This document shows positions 26,013 through 36,153 of a DNA stretch of 64,000 nucleotides, piece after piece (the stretch's first letter is position 1; every line of letters begins with the position of its first letter). Made by a program: the position numbers and the translations under genes. This DNA comes from Opitutales bacterium (GTDB taxonomy: Bacteria > Verrucomicrobiota > Verrucomicrobiia > Opitutales > UBA2987), in the NCBI GenBank assembly GCA_021772515.1, contig JAJFLU010000003.1, positions 1 to 64,000 of the forward strand, written 5' to 3'. Under the pieces are notes generated by a model. It was not told where the DNA came from. It saw nothing but the letters and a program-made list of their open reading frames with translations, and made no database searches.

Positions 26013-29000
26013 ATGATCAGTAGATTTTTTAAGAAACTCCAGGGCAGGCATTACCGAAAATACCTGAACAATATAAAGCCACGGATCGAGCGCATCAACA
26101 AGATCGAGGAGGAGCTGCAAAAGCTTTCCGACGATCAGTTGCAGGCGAAAACCGGGGAGCTCAAACAACGCTACCAACAATGGATGGAGGAAGCGGAAAA
26201 AAAACTCCCCGAGGACTCGGACGAGAAGAAAAAAATCCTGGCCAGAAAAGTGGCCAATGAGGAGGTCTTGGGCGAATTGCTGCCCGAGGCGTTCGCGGTG
26301 GTAAAAAATTCAGCGCGCCGCCTCTACGGAAAAACCTTCACCGTATGTGAGCATGACCTTGTTTGGGATATGATTCATTTCGATGTGCAGCTCATCGGGG
26401 GCATCGCGCTGCATGATAATAAAATTTGCGAAATGGCCACCGGAGAGGGCAAAACCCTGGTCGCCACACTGCCGCTGTATCTCAATGCGATCACCGGGCG
26501 CAATTGCCAGTTGGTGACGGTAAATGACTACCTTGCGCGGCGCGACTCGGAATGGATGGGCGTTGTTTTTAAATTTCTCGGATTGACCGTGGGCTGCATC
26601 CAGAACTCGATGGACCCGGAAATCCGCCGCGAAATGTACGAGCGGGACATCACCTATGGCACCTCCAGCGAGTTTGGGTTCGACTACCTGCGGGACAATG
26701 GCATGGCCACCCGCAAAGAATCTCAGGTGCAGCGCGACCACTACTACTGTATCATCGACGAGGTGGACCAAGTCCTTGTCGATGAAGCCCGCACACCTCT
26801 CATTATCTCCGGTCCCGCCCAGATAGATCGGGAAATGCCCTTTCCCAAGATGAAGCCCACCATCGAGCGCATCGTCCGGGAACAAAATTCGCTTTGCAAT
26901 CGTTTGGTTTCGGAGGCGAGACAAGAACTCAACGGCGCCGGAGAAGAGGAAGAACCCGATTTTGATGAGGCCTATAGCAAACTGCTTCAGGTGAAACAGG
27001 GTTCTCCCAAAAACAAACAGTTCCTGCGGCTCATGGAGCAAGGGCAAATTCGTAAAGGTTTCGACAAATTTGACCTTGAAATGGGGGGCGATAACAACAA
27101 AAGCCAATTCTACGCCTTAAAGGAGGAACTGTTTTACGTTATTGATGAAAAGGGTCACCAGGCCGACCTGACGGAAAAAGGTCGACAGTTTCTACGCCCC
27201 GATGATGAAGATGCCTTTGTTCTTCCCGACCTGCCCTCGATTTATATCGAGGTCGATGGCGATGCCTCCCTTAGTGAGGAGGAGAAAAAAAAGGCCAAGT
27301 CCGCGGCCCAGGACCATTTCGAGCAGACCAGCGAGGATATCCACTGCATCAGTCAGCTACTGCGTGCCTATTCGCTTTATACCAGAGACGACCAATATAT
27401 CGTAAAAGATGGGAAGGTCATCATCGTGGACGAAAACACGGGCAGGGTCATGCCGGGGCGGCGCTGGAGTGACGGGCTCCACCAGGCGGTGGAGACCAAG
27501 GAGGGCGTTGCCATCGAGCGCGAGTCCAAAACCTATGCCACCATAACCATCCAGAATTATTTCCGCATGTATGATAAACTTGCCGGGATGACCGGCACGG
27601 CTGAGACCGAGGCCAACGAGTTTCGCGATATCTACAACCTCAGCGTAATGGTGGTTCCTTCCAATCGGCCAATCGTCCGCGAGGATTTGCACGACACCAT
27701 TTACAAGACCCGCCGGGAGAAATATAATGCCGTAATTGAAGAGATCAGGGAGGCTCATGGGCGGGGGCAGCCGGTTTTGGTCGGCACGGTATCGGTCGAG
27801 GCCTCCGAGGTTTTGAGCCGGATGCTGCGGCGCACCAATATCGCACATAACGTGCTCAATGCAAAATTTCACGCTCAGGAGGCCGATATCATTGTTCGTG
27901 CCGGGCATCGGGGGGCCGTCACGATTGCCACCAATATGGCGGGGCGCGGCACCGATATCAAATTGGGCGAGGGCATTGCAGATGTCGGCGGCCTTTACGT
28001 AATCGGCACGGAGCGCCACACGGCCCGTCGCATCGACCGGCAGTTGCGGGGAAGAAGTGGCCGCCAGGGGGATCCCGGCCTCTCCCGTTTTTATATTTCG
28101 CTGGAGGACGATTTGCTGCGCCTTTTCGGCAACACCGGGATGGTCGGCAAGCTCCTCGAAAAGTCCGTCGGGGAGGGAGAAGTGCCCCTGCCCAGTTGGG
28201 TCATCGAAAATGCCCAAAAACGGGTCGAGGAGCAGAATTATTCCATCCGCAAACGCCTGCTTCAGTATGACGATGTTTTTAATAAACAACGCGAAATTAT
28301 CTACAATCTCCGCAACGATGCCCTTCATTCGGATGAACCGAAGGAAATTATCTTCGATCTGGTGGAGGATGAACTCGTGTTTCGCCTCGAAGATGCCGGA
28401 TTGGCAGACGAAAAGGAGGTTTCTTCGGAATCCCTCGATGCTTACCTGCCGTGGTTGAACTCGCACTTCCCGGTGGTCCTTAAAAAGGAAGAACTCGTCG
28501 GCAAGGATGTGGATGAATTGCTCTCCTTCAGTCTGGAGAAAATCCGAACCGCCTATAAAGCCAAGGAATCGGTGGAAACTCCCGAGGCGCTTCAATCGTT
28601 GGAGCGGTATGTCATCATCTCGAACATGGACCGCCACTGGCAGGACCACCTGACCGAGATGGATGATCTGCGGCAGAGCGTTGGCCTCCGTGGCTATGGA
28701 CAAAAAGACCCGCTGAGTGAATTCAAGAGCGAGGCCTATGTTTATTTCGAGCAGATGATGGGCAATATCCGGTTCGATGTCTGCAAAGGGCTTTTCCGAT
28801 CGGCCACCAATTTAAAATCCTTTGAAACCATGATTTCGATGCTTTCCCGAAATGTCCGCACCCAGGGGCCATCATCGGCAACGGGCGCCGTAGCGGCGAC
28901 TGCCGGGGGCGCGGCTCAACCGGGTAAGAAACCGGTTCAACTCCCCCGTGTGACCGTGCGTCGGCAAGGCCCGAAGGTGGGGCGGAATGACCCCTGCCCC

Positions 29001-29048
29001 TGCGGAAGCGGTAAAAAATACAAGAAATGCCATGGACGAACCCCATGA
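26013..29048 (+). CDS. secA: Preprotein translocase ATPase SecA
   Basis: A 1011-residue motor that drives unfolded proteins through SecYEG. Walker A is ATGEGKT (142-148), Walker [16 protein letters not shown] follows, and the second motor domain contains [15 protein letters not shown] and [14 protein letters not shown]. The C-terminal zinc tail [15 protein letters not shown] is intact. It is about 110 residues longer than E. coli SecA; the extra length lies mainly between about 285 and 440 (around [11 protein letters not shown]), as in Bacteroidetes and PVC SecA proteins known to me. The same-strand lnt follows after 36 bases. Confidence 0.97.
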   Translation: MISRFFKKLQGRHYRKYLNNIKPRIERINKIEEELQKLSDDQLQAKTGELKQRYQQWMEEAEKKLPEDSDEKKKILARKVANEEVLGELLPEAFAVVKNSARRLYGKTFTVCEHDLVWDMIHFDVQLIGGIALHDNKICEMATGEGKTLVATLPLYLNAITGRNCQLVTVNDYLARRDSEWMGVVFKFLGLTVGCIQNSMDPEIRREMYERDITYGTSSEFGFDYLRDNGMATRKESQVQRDHYYCIIDEVDQVLVDEARTPLIISGPAQIDREMPFPKMKPTIERIVREQNSLCNRLVSEARQELNGAGEEEEPDFDEAYSKLLQVKQGSPKNKQFLRLMEQGQIRKGFDKFDLEMGGDNNKSQFYALKEELFYVIDEKGHQADLTEKGRQFLRPDDEDAFVLPDLPSIYIEVDGDASLSEEEKKKAKSAAQDHFEQTSEDIHCISQLLRAYSLYTRDDQYIVKDGKVIIVDENTGRVMPGRRWSDGLHQAVETKEGVAIERESKTYATITIQNYFRMYDKLAGMTGTAETEANEFRDIYNLSVMVVPSNRPIVREDLHDTIYKTRREKYNAVIEEIREAHGRGQPVLVGTVSVEASEVLSRMLRRTNIAHNVLNAKFHAQEADIIVRAGHRGAVTIATNMAGRGTDIKLGEGIADVGGLYVIGTERHTARRIDRQLRGRSGRQGDPGLSRFYISLEDDLLRLFGNTGMVGKLLEKSVGEGEVPLPSWVIENAQKRVEEQNYSIRKRLLQYDDVFNKQREIIYNLRNDALHSDEPKEIIFDLVEDELVFRLEDAGLADEKEVSSESLDAYLPWLNSHFPVVLKKEELVGKDVDELLSFSLEKIRTAYKAKESVETPEALQSLERYVIISNMDRHWQDHLTEMDDLRQSVGLRGYGQKDPLSEFKSEAYVYFEQMMGNIRFDVCKGLFRSATNLKSFETMISMLSRNVRTQGPSSATGAVAATAGGAAQPGKKPVQLPRVTVRRQGPKVGRNDPCPCGSGKKYKKCHGRTP

Positions 29049-29084
29049 GAAATTGATTAACGTTTCAAGAATTCAGGCACAAAT

Positions 29085-30818
29085 TTGTCCTACCAAATAA
29101 CCAGGTTGCGGCCCCGCAACGCCACCCGGCACGAATATCACCTGAAGAAGACCGCTCCAGAAAAGTCTGCTTTTACGAAGGTTTTTGAAAAATGGATATG
29201 GCCGCCACTCGCGGTTTTGCTGACCGTATTACTATATACTGCCGCTTTTCCCTCCATCAACCTGCCGGAAACTGCCTACCTGTTTGCCCTTCCTTTCCTG
29301 CTTTGGGCCTTTAACCGTCCTTCGTTTAAGATTTATGCAATCTGCGCCCTGGCGGCGTCATTTTTATCGTGGGTGGTATTACTGTGGTGGCTGCGCCATG
29401 TAACTTTGGGGGGGACTTTGATATTGGCTCTTTACACGGGGTTGTATTTTTTCCTCTGGCTGCTGGCGGTCTGGTGGGCGGCGCCACGGCTGGAAAATCG
29501 GGCATTTCTATCGGTTCGCCTGCCGGGGCTGCTCGGGCTTGCCGGTCTTTGGGTGGTCCTCGAGCATCTGCGGGGTCTCCTATTTACGGGGTTTCCCTGG
29601 CTACCGCTGGCGGCCAGCCAATGGGAGCGCCCGGCCCTTTTGCAGGTGCTCTCCATGACGGGGACGAGCGGCCTCTCCTTTATCTTGATTTTTTTCAATC
29701 TGGGCCTGGCCTTTTATCTGCGTCGTATCATCAGTGTAAAAACCGCACGGGCCTGGTATGAACGTATTTGCCCCGAGTTTTATCTGGCGCTCGCGTTTCT
29801 TTTGAGCGCTGTTGCCGGTTTGCTCTGGTCGGAGGTTTTTGGAATACAAAGCCAGAAGCTTTTTACTGCGTCCGTTATTCAGCCCTACATTAAGCAATCC
29901 CTCAAATGGGATCCCGCTGCGGCCAAGGAAAACCTCGAAACAATCGAAAAATATACGCTCTACGGTTCTGCGGTCGGAGGCGAGGTGGTCCTCTGGCCGG
30001 AATCGGTGACACCCTGGCCGATCAAAGGCGACAAGGGAGCGCTGGCCTGGGCCGAGGAATTATCCCGACGCATCGACAAACCGATCCTCATGGGAAACAT
30101 GGCGGTGGAAGCGGAAACCTGGTATAACATCGTTTGCACAGTTACTCCAGAACAAGGATTTGTGGAACCCTACTACGCCAAGCGGAGACTGGTTCCCTTT
30201 GGCGAATACGTGCCGTTTCTGCGTTTTCTTCCATTTGTGGACAAGATGGTGCCGATTGGGGATGCCTTTGGCAGCGGAAAATTTGCTCAAGTTTTACCAC
30301 TGAAATTATCCAATAACAACTACCGCGTGGGCTCGCTGATTTGCTATGAGGATATATTTTCTAAACTCGCGCGACAGTCGGTTTATGCCGGAGTCGACTT
30401 TCTCTTCGTTGCAACCAATAACGCCTGGTATGGCGAAGAAGCGGGTGCCTACCAACATGCCGCCCATTCGGTGCTCCGCGCGGTGGAGACCCGACGGCCC
30501 GTCGTCCGATGCGGAAACGGTGGCTGGAGCGGCTGGATCGATGAATTTGGCAATGTCCGGCATGTATTAGTGAGTCCCGAAAAAGGCATTTACTATCGGG
30601 GAACCGATCTGATTGAAGTCAAAAGAGATGCCCGCTGGGCCAGTCGGCTATCATTTTACACCCGCTACGGAGACTGGTTCATTTTACCGTGCGGCCTCTT
30701 CATACTAGTCGGATATTTCTCCCTCTTTTTAACCAATAGAAAAACAAGCGCCTACCATCCCGGCGATCTACTACGGCCAAAGGAAATAGAGAAAATAACT
30801 CCCGACAGCCCCAAATAA
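29085..30818 (+). CDS. lnt: Apolipoprotein N-acyltransferase
   Basis: A 577-residue inner-membrane enzyme that adds the third acyl chain to lipoproteins. About six to seven helices precede a nitrilase domain (about 255-540) facing the periplasm. The catalytic triad is visible: E306 in LWPESVTPWP, K366 in YYAKRRLVPFGEYVPF and C420 in SLICYEDIF. The start is TTG at 29085; no ATG occurs early in the frame. The 36-base spacing from secA suggests cotranscription. Slightly longer than E. coli Lnt (512) through N-terminal and C-terminal additions. Confidence 0.93.
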   Translation: MSYQITRLRPRNATRHEYHLKKTAPEKSAFTKVFEKWIWPPLAVLLTVLLYTAAFPSINLPETAYLFALPFLLWAFNRPSFKIYAICALAASFLSWVVLLWWLRHVTLGGTLILALYTGLYFFLWLLAVWWAAPRLENRAFLSVRLPGLLGLAGLWVVLEHLRGLLFTGFPWLPLAASQWERPALLQVLSMTGTSGLSFILIFFNLGLAFYLRRIISVKTARAWYERICPEFYLALAFLLSAVAGLLWSEVFGIQSQKLFTASVIQPYIKQSLKWDPAAAKENLETIEKYTLYGSAVGGEVVLWPESVTPWPIKGDKGALAWAEELSRRIDKPILMGNMAVEAETWYNIVCTVTPEQGFVEPYYAKRRLVPFGEYVPFLRFLPFVDKMVPIGDAFGSGKFAQVLPLKLSNNNYRVGSLICYEDIFSKLARQSVYAGVDFLFVATNNAWYGEEAGAYQHAAHSVLRAVETRRPVVRCGNGGWSGWIDEFGNVRHVLVSPEKGIYYRGTDLIEVKRDARWASRLSFYTRYGDWFILPCGLFILVGYFSLFLTNRKTSAYHPGDLLRPKEIEKITPDSPK

Positions 30819-30862
30819 AAATCCGTCCCTTAGTTTCAAGTTAGGTGATCGTTTTAGGCTGG

Positions 30863-32881
30863 TTAGTGTATCTTGGCTTGCAAGACGGGATCTTTTTTTG
30901 GCGATTGATTTATTTCTCTTGGCAGTTGGGTGGCCGGTGGTTTTTTGCGGGTGGGGTCTTTTCTTTCCACCTGTCGTTTTTTCAGGTTTTCGTCAAAATT
31001 TTGAACGTAAAGCTGGTCCAGAATCTGAATCGTAAGAAGGAAAACACACATCTGGTTCAATTTTCGTTTCATTGCGCAATCGAAGAAAATCAGCCGTGTT
31101 GCCCAGCGGCAGCGACGTATGGTGGTGTAATTGAAGATGCCGCTTTTTTCGACTGCCGCTTTTGAGAGATAACGGTCGTAAAGCTGATCGAGTATTGGAT
31201 AAATGCCTTTTTTAATCCATAGAGGCGGGGCGCAGTAGGGCCATTTTTCGCGTTTGTAAATTTCCTCGGTAATCTCGTCTTTAAACGCCTCCCGCAATAC
31301 GTATTTCTCCACTCCGTTTTGTATCTTGAAACGGTCCGGGATGCGGCGGGCTTTTTCGAAGAGGTGGTGATCCAGAAAGGGCGTCCGCCCCTCTATGGAG
31401 TGCCCCATTTCCTGCCGATCACCGAGCATTGTCAGGATGTAGGGTGTCAGGACCGTTTTTATGCAGAAGTATTGAATTTTTCTAACGAGTGACAGATCGT
31501 CGGTTTGGGTTCGCTCGATACGCTGCTTGAGCAAATCAAGAGGGTGACTATTGGAAATCTGTGGTTGGTTGCCAGGATGGAAAAGGCGCTTGATAAAATT
31601 CTGCCGACCCTTTGAAAATAGTTCCGCATGTTCCTGCCAAGGCAGAAAACCGACCGCCTTGATAATTTCGCAGATATGTGGTCCTTTGGGGGCGCATAGC
31701 GTCTTCAAACGGTTTTCCATCTGGCAGGTTATGGCGCCTTTTCCCGGTTGAAAATAGACATAGCCCAAAAATACCTCGTCGGCGCCCTCCCCGGTTAAAA
31801 CCACCTTGACATGCTGCCGTGTCAGACGTGACAAGAGAAATTTACCAACGCCGTGAAAATTATGGAAAGGCAATTCGGATACCCAAAGACATTCCTCGGT
31901 GTTTTCGAGCATCGTTTCCTGATCGCAGGTGACCGAATGGAACTCGGCCCCTATCTTTTTGGCCATATTTTTCGCCAATTGATACTCATCGAAATTTTCG
32001 TCACCCGGAAAGGAAATGGTAAAAGCCTTGATCTTACCGGGATGTTGTTTGGCCGCCGATGCGGCAACGATCGATGAATCAATGCCACCACTCAGATAGA
32101 CGCCGACGGGGACATCTGCCCGCAGGCGCAGACGCACGGCCTCATCAAAGGCATCGTGGACCGTTTGGGCATGGTGATCGATTTCCCTGTCGTCCTCGAT
32201 TTCGGATTCGGGCGGCAAATCCAAATCCCAGTATTGTTGAATCTCATGTTTGCGGTTTTCGAGGTCCACCGTCATCATGCATCCGGGCGGAACGACCTGA
32301 ATTTCTTCAAATATCGAGTCTGGGATGACACCGCTGAGGAAATTTCTGACCGCCATAACGTCGATTTTGGGTTGATGGCAGCCGGTTGCAAAAATCGCCT
32401 TGGCCTCGGAGGCGAAGACAAATTTTCCCTCGTTTTCGTGAAAAAACAGGGGCTTAATGCCAAAACGGTCACGAACCGCTATCAATATCCGCCGCCGTTT
32501 ATCCAGGAGCAGAAATGCAAATTCGCCCATCAGGTGGTGGACGAATTCTGTTCCATACTCCCGATAGAGGTGGAGGATTACCTCGGAATCGCTTTTGGTA
32601 TAGAATTCGTGCCCAAGAGCTTCGAGTTCGCTTTTAATCCGCTCGAAGTCATATATCTCCCCATTGCAAACCAGAACCAATTCGTCATTTTGGGCAAAGA
32701 GCGGTTGAGCCCCGGTTTCGAGATCGATGATCGACAGGCGGGCATGCCCTAGCCCGGCAGATTTGTAGGGAGCGATGTAAATCCCACTCCCGTCGGGGCC
32801 CCGGTGATGCAGCGAATCGACTGCCCTTTGCAATTTCTCGTCATCGTAATAATGACCTGTAAACCCCACAATCCCACACAT
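30863..32881 (-). CDS. asnB: Asparagine synthase, glutamine-hydrolysing (AsnB family)
   Basis: A 672-residue amidotransferase. The N-terminal glutaminase domain begins with the catalytic C2 and has RGPDGSG and NGEIYDF. The synthetase domain has the PP-loop SGGIDSS (264-270) and LTGEGADEVFLGY. A basic, poorly conserved tail of about 55 residues ends the protein. Many members of this family in polysaccharide or peptide clusters amidate other substrates, so free aspartate as substrate is probable, not certain. It lies 66 bases downstream of an ICMT-like gene on the same strand and converges with lnt. Confidence 0.88.
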   Translation of the reverse strand: MCGIVGFTGHYYDDEKLQRAVDSLHHRGPDGSGIYIAPYKSAGLGHARLSIIDLETGAQPLFAQNDELVLVCNGEIYDFERIKSELEALGHEFYTKSDSEVILHLYREYGTEFVHHLMGEFAFLLLDKRRRILIAVRDRFGIKPLFFHENEGKFVFASEAKAIFATGCHQPKIDVMAVRNFLSGVIPDSIFEEIQVVPPGCMMTVDLENRKHEIQQYWDLDLPPESEIEDDREIDHHAQTVHDAFDEAVRLRLRADVPVGVYLSGGIDSSIVAASAAKQHPGKIKAFTISFPGDENFDEYQLAKNMAKKIGAEFHSVTCDQETMLENTEECLWVSELPFHNFHGVGKFLLSRLTRQHVKVVLTGEGADEVFLGYVYFQPGKGAITCQMENRLKTLCAPKGPHICEIIKAVGFLPWQEHAELFSKGRQNFIKRLFHPGNQPQISNSHPLDLLKQRIERTQTDDLSLVRKIQYFCIKTVLTPYILTMLGDRQEMGHSIEGRTPFLDHHLFEKARRIPDRFKIQNGVEKYVLREAFKDEITEEIYKREKWPYCAPPLWIKKGIYPILDQLYDRYLSKAAVEKSGIFNYTTIRRCRWATRLIFFDCAMKRKLNQMCVFLLTIQILDQLYVQNFDENLKKRQVERKDPTRKKPPATQLPREINQSPKKDPVLQAKIH

Positions 32882-32947
32882 AACGGTTTATTTTATTTTG
32901 AATAACATTACGTTGATCCCTGAACGCGATTGGCTAGGTCTTTGATT

Positions 32948-33559
32948 TCAATAGCAATTAAACAAAATTGGTAAAACCTGCTGCAGATGCAGATACTCGA
33001 TACTGCCTGCAATGGGAATGGCTGTTAAAAACCAGAAAGACTCCCATAGACGTTTTTGCATCAGGGTAGGATTCACCGATATTGAATTCGCCTGGCGAAA
33101 ATTCTTTATGTTTGGGAAAAAACGGGGGACTTTCATGCAATAGCTAGTGTAGTGTTTACCAAATAGCACGGTCAGGGCAACCTCTTCTTTCTTCATTACA
33201 GCCGGATAATACAGCCAGTAGAACAGTGCCAAGAGCACTGCCAACACCAGGCTTTCTGTGGAAAAACCTATGCCGAGCACTCCTAGAAAAGTAAAAAAAT
33301 AGAGAGGATGCCGACAAAGGGAGTAGGGGCCAGTTTGCAGTAACATGCGGTTCTTATACCCGCAAATATATATAGAGCACCATATGCGGCCCAACATCGC
33401 AATCCCGATCAGGATGACAGCAGACCAAGTCAATGAGCATTCCATCAGCCCTCCTTCATCCCATTTGTGATGGGTTAGCGCAAAGAGCGCGATCCACAAC
33501 AAAAGCAGTAATCTGGAGAACGCAATCCGGCGCTCAGTGAATGACTTCATACCTAGCAT
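32948..33559 (-). CDS. Isoprenylcysteine carboxyl methyltransferase (ICMT/PEMT)-like membrane methyltransferase
   Basis: A 203-residue membrane protein with about five helices. The SAM-binding signature of this family is present: GPYSLCRHPLYF followed by the later EE-x-x-L-x-x-x-FG-x-x-YTSY motif and RFFP. Such bacterial proteins methylate lipids, isoprenoids or unknown small molecules at the membrane. Start choice is uncertain: ATG at 33559 is used, with another at 33550 and a TTG at 33583; none has a good ribosome-binding site. It precedes asnB on the same strand. The substrate cannot be inferred. Confidence 0.75.
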   Translation of the reverse strand: MLGMKSFTERRIAFSRLLLLLWIALFALTHHKWDEGGLMECSLTWSAVILIGIAMLGRIWCSIYICGYKNRMLLQTGPYSLCRHPLYFFTFLGVLGIGFSTESLVLAVLLALFYWLYYPAVMKKEEVALTVLFGKHYTSYCMKVPRFFPNIKNFRQANSISVNPTLMQKRLWESFWFLTAIPIAGSIEYLHLQQVLPILFNCY

Positions 33560-33608
33560 AATTATCGGGCTCGCGTCGATCAAATGACTTTACCTCCGAT
33601 CCTGTTTT

Positions 33609-33956
33609 TCACCACCAGAGGCGGTCGGCTTGCCCAATTTCGAGAATTTCACCGTTTCCGGTGTCCACCTCGACCTCTTTGAGTTCCTTATTTGTGGATA
33701 CGATAATAAGTTCGTAAACCAGATATCCGTCATCCTTTACCAGCGAAACCTTCAATGGTGATCCAGGCACCTCTTTCAATGCGATTTCCACTGCTTCTGT
33801 CAGAGTGATTTTTGCCAAATCCGGCAGGTCGGCAGCCTTGGATTTCGAAGGGATTTTGATCGATCCGTTCCTGTCGCGGTCGTTGTTTTTATCGGCCAAG
33901 AGGATCGTAGTAGCGCAGAGGAGTGTAATCAGGCAAATCGTAGTAAATTTCTTCAT
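33609..33956 (-). CDS. Secreted PepSY-domain protein
   Basis: A 115-residue protein with a signal peptide (about 1-21, cut near LLA) and one PepSY-like domain (about 50-108: AVEIALKEVPGSPLKVSLV, then YELIIVSTNKELKEVEVD and GEIL). PepSY domains are small periplasmic modules often encoded next to two-component systems and thought to modulate peptidases or sensors. Here it lies 145 bases downstream of the histidine kinase on the same strand, so it is a candidate output or modulator of that system. A moderately acidic and Asp-rich linker (NNDRDRNG) follows the signal. Confidence 0.78.
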   Translation of the reverse strand: MKKFTTICLITLLCATTILLADKNNDRDRNGSIKIPSKSKAADLPDLAKITLTEAVEIALKEVPGSPLKVSLVKDDGYLVYELIIVSTNKELKEVEVDTGNGEILEIGQADRLWW

Positions 33957-34101
33957 TTTTATTCTTGGGTTATTACCACCATCAAATTTGAGAATGGTAG
34001 TTGCTTTAAACCCTTCGACGCCCTGATCTTAAACGTTTGCCATCGGTTTAGATGACAAAATTGTTAAGATGGATAAAAATGCGGGGAATTTGAGATTGGT
34101 T

Positions 34102-35463
34102 CTAGAAACCGTAGAGGGGCAGGCGCAGGGAGATCTCCGTCCAATCGTCTTTTGACGAAACCAGTTTCAGGCTTCCGTTATGGAGTCGGGTGATTTCACG
34201 GGCCAGATTCAAACCGAGACCCGAGCCGCTCGTTTTGCCATCTCTTTCCATGTCACTACAATAAAACCGATCAAAAATTTTATCCTGATCCTTTTCCGCA
34301 ATAACATGCCCATTGTTTCCAATAGTGATGAGCAAATGGGTGTCTTCTTTGGTGGCCCTGCATTCGATTTTTCCACCGGGACGGTTAAATTTGACCGCAT
34401 TTTGAACCATATTATAAATAATCTGGCGCAATAAACGGGATTCGCCGCGAACTTCCACAAAGCTGTCCGTTTTTTCTAAATTGATGGTCAGGTTTTCGGT
34501 CTCCGGTAATTCGCGAAATTCGTCTAAAATTTGCTCCATATCCTTGACCAAGGGGACTGGCTTTTGCTCGATTTCAACAATGCCGGTATCGACTCTCGTT
34601 AAAAACAACAAAGTATGAGTAAGCGTTTTTAAGCGCCTAACCTCCTCCAGCATCCGCACATAGGCGAGTTTGTCTTCTTCATGGGCGTCATCGTCGCCCA
34701 GCCGGTTTTCCAGTTCCGCCTGCAAAATGGCGAGGGGGGTCCTCAGTTCATGGGAGGCATCGGCGGTAAATTTTCGGGCCTGTATATACCCATGTTCAAA
34801 ACGATCCAGCATTTGATTGACCGATTGTGCCATCAACCCGATTTCATCTTCCCGCCCTTCATCGGGGACGCGCTTGGAAAGGTCTTTCGTTTGAACCTCT
34901 GAAATTACCTTGGTAATCGCTTGAATCGGACGGAGAGAATGCCACGCGATCCACCACCCGCCGGCGGCTATGAATAGCAGGCAGAGGGGCAGCGCGATCA
35001 CATAGGCATGCACCATTTCGATGTATTCATGCTCGGTATCTTCGAGTTTATTGCCCAGATAAACATGCCAATCGTCTTGTTTATAGTGACGGATTCTCCA
35101 TTCACCATCGATTGTGAAGATGGATCGATTTGTTTCCAGGGCATCGAAATATTCATCTTTCCACAGATAGTCGTCGCGGTAGAGGTATTGCCCATAGGGA
35201 GATTTTACTGCAAATACCAGTATTTGGGGCTCCGCTTGCCGGGTCATGGATTCGGCGAATTCAGTTATGGTAAGAACCGCTTCGTCGTGTGTGGTCAGTT
35301 CTATCAGCAAAAATGAGGCCAATGCCCCGACATCGTATTCGACCAACTCCCATTGCTCCTCCCTCATTCCAAGGGTGGTCAAGATCATGAAGCCCAGCAG
35401 GATGATTCCCGATACCATTGCCGACCAGGCGGCTACTTTTAAGCGATAGGACTTTTTAAACAT
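34102..35463 (-). CDS. Sensor histidine kinase (HAMP, HisKA, HATPase)
   Basis: A 453-residue inner-membrane kinase. Two membrane helices (about 8-30 and 153-173) flank a periplasmic sensor of about 120 residues that I do not recognise. HAMP covers about 174-227. The phosphoacceptor H238 is in SHELRTPLAIL, and the ATPase domain shows the N box (IIYNMVQNAVKF), the F box and GSGLGLNLAREI. I chose the ATG at 35463, giving an eight-base overlap with the response-regulator gene; a longer form from 35508 would overlap by 53 bases. Confidence 0.93.
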   Translation of the reverse strand: MFKKSYRLKVAAWSAMVSGIILLGFMILTTLGMREEQWELVEYDVGALASFLLIELTTHDEAVLTITEFAESMTRQAEPQILVFAVKSPYGQYLYRDDYLWKDEYFDALETNRSIFTIDGEWRIRHYKQDDWHVYLGNKLEDTEHEYIEMVHAYVIALPLCLLFIAAGGWWIAWHSLRPIQAITKVISEVQTKDLSKRVPDEGREDEIGLMAQSVNQMLDRFEHGYIQARKFTADASHELRTPLAILQAELENRLGDDDAHEEDKLAYVRMLEEVRRLKTLTHTLLFLTRVDTGIVEIEQKPVPLVKDMEQILDEFRELPETENLTINLEKTDSFVEVRGESRLLRQIIYNMVQNAVKFNRPGGKIECRATKEDTHLLITIGNNGHVIAEKDQDKIFDRFYCSDMERDGKTSGSGLGLNLAREITRLHNGSLKLVSSKDDWTEISLRLPLYGF

Positions 35464-36136
35464 CTGCTGCTTTTCTAATCCTGTAACCGATTCCACGCAC
35501 CGTTTCAATCAGCTTTATAGGATGGGCATCGTCAATCTTTCTCCGCAGACGACCGATATAAACGTCAACCAGGTTGGTATCGGGGTCAAAATTGTATTCC
35601 CAGACATGCTCAAATATTTGCACCCGGCTGAAAACCCTGCCCGGGTTTCGCATAAGAAAAATGAGTAAATTAAATTCTCTGACGGGAAGATTGATTTCCT
35701 CTTCACCCCGCGTTACCTCTCTGTTCATCAAATTCACACGCAGGTCGCTGACGGACAGAATTTCCAAACCACGGCCCATCGTGCGTCGCCAAACCGCTTG
35801 TAATCGAGCGATGAGAACATCCACGAAAAACGGCTTAACCATATAATCGTCTGCACCCGCATCGAGCCCTTCCACGATTTCCTCATGGGCGTCGCGGGCT
35901 GTAATTATAATTATCGGAGTCCGTATACCCTCTTTTCGCAATAGACGCAAGACGCTCAACCCGTCCCTGTCCGGTATCATGATATCGAGGACAATGGCAT
36001 CGTAGGTATCGTGTCGCGCCAACTCCAGCGCCTTGGTGCCGGAGGCTGTGTGTTCCACGACAAACCCCGCTCCGAGGAGGCCTTTTTTAATGAGCAAGGC
36101 CAGCTTTTGCTCATCCTCGACGATCAATACCTTCAT
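35456..36136 (-). CDS. OmpR-family response regulator
   Basis: A 226-residue DNA-binding response regulator. The receiver has the acidic pair E7-D8 in VEDEQ, phosphoacceptor D51 in LDIMIPDRDGL, T79-region ITAR and lysine in MVKPF. The C-terminal winged helix includes REFNLLIFLMRNPGRVFSR and the RRKIDD recognition region. The start is the ATG at 36136, preceded by aagagaa; the Pro/Arg-rich frame upstream is not a domain. It follows the aldehyde dehydrogenase stop by 17 bases and overlaps the kinase gene. Confidence 0.94.
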   Translation of the reverse strand: MKVLIVEDEQKLALLIKKGLLGAGFVVEHTASGTKALELARHDTYDAIVLDIMIPDRDGLSVLRLLRKEGIRTPIIIITARDAHEEIVEGLDAGADDYMVKPFFVDVLIARLQAVWRRTMGRGLEILSVSDLRVNLMNREVTRGEEEINLPVREFNLLIFLMRNPGRVFSRVQIFEHVWEYNFDPDTNLVDVYIGRLRRKIDDAHPIKLIETVRGIGYRIRKAADV

Positions 36137-36153
36137 CTTAATTTCTCTTGGTC

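Noticed and set aside
27357..28703. 448-codon minus-strand frame inside secA
   Set aside because: Antisense to a fully conserved secA; arises from its codon bias.
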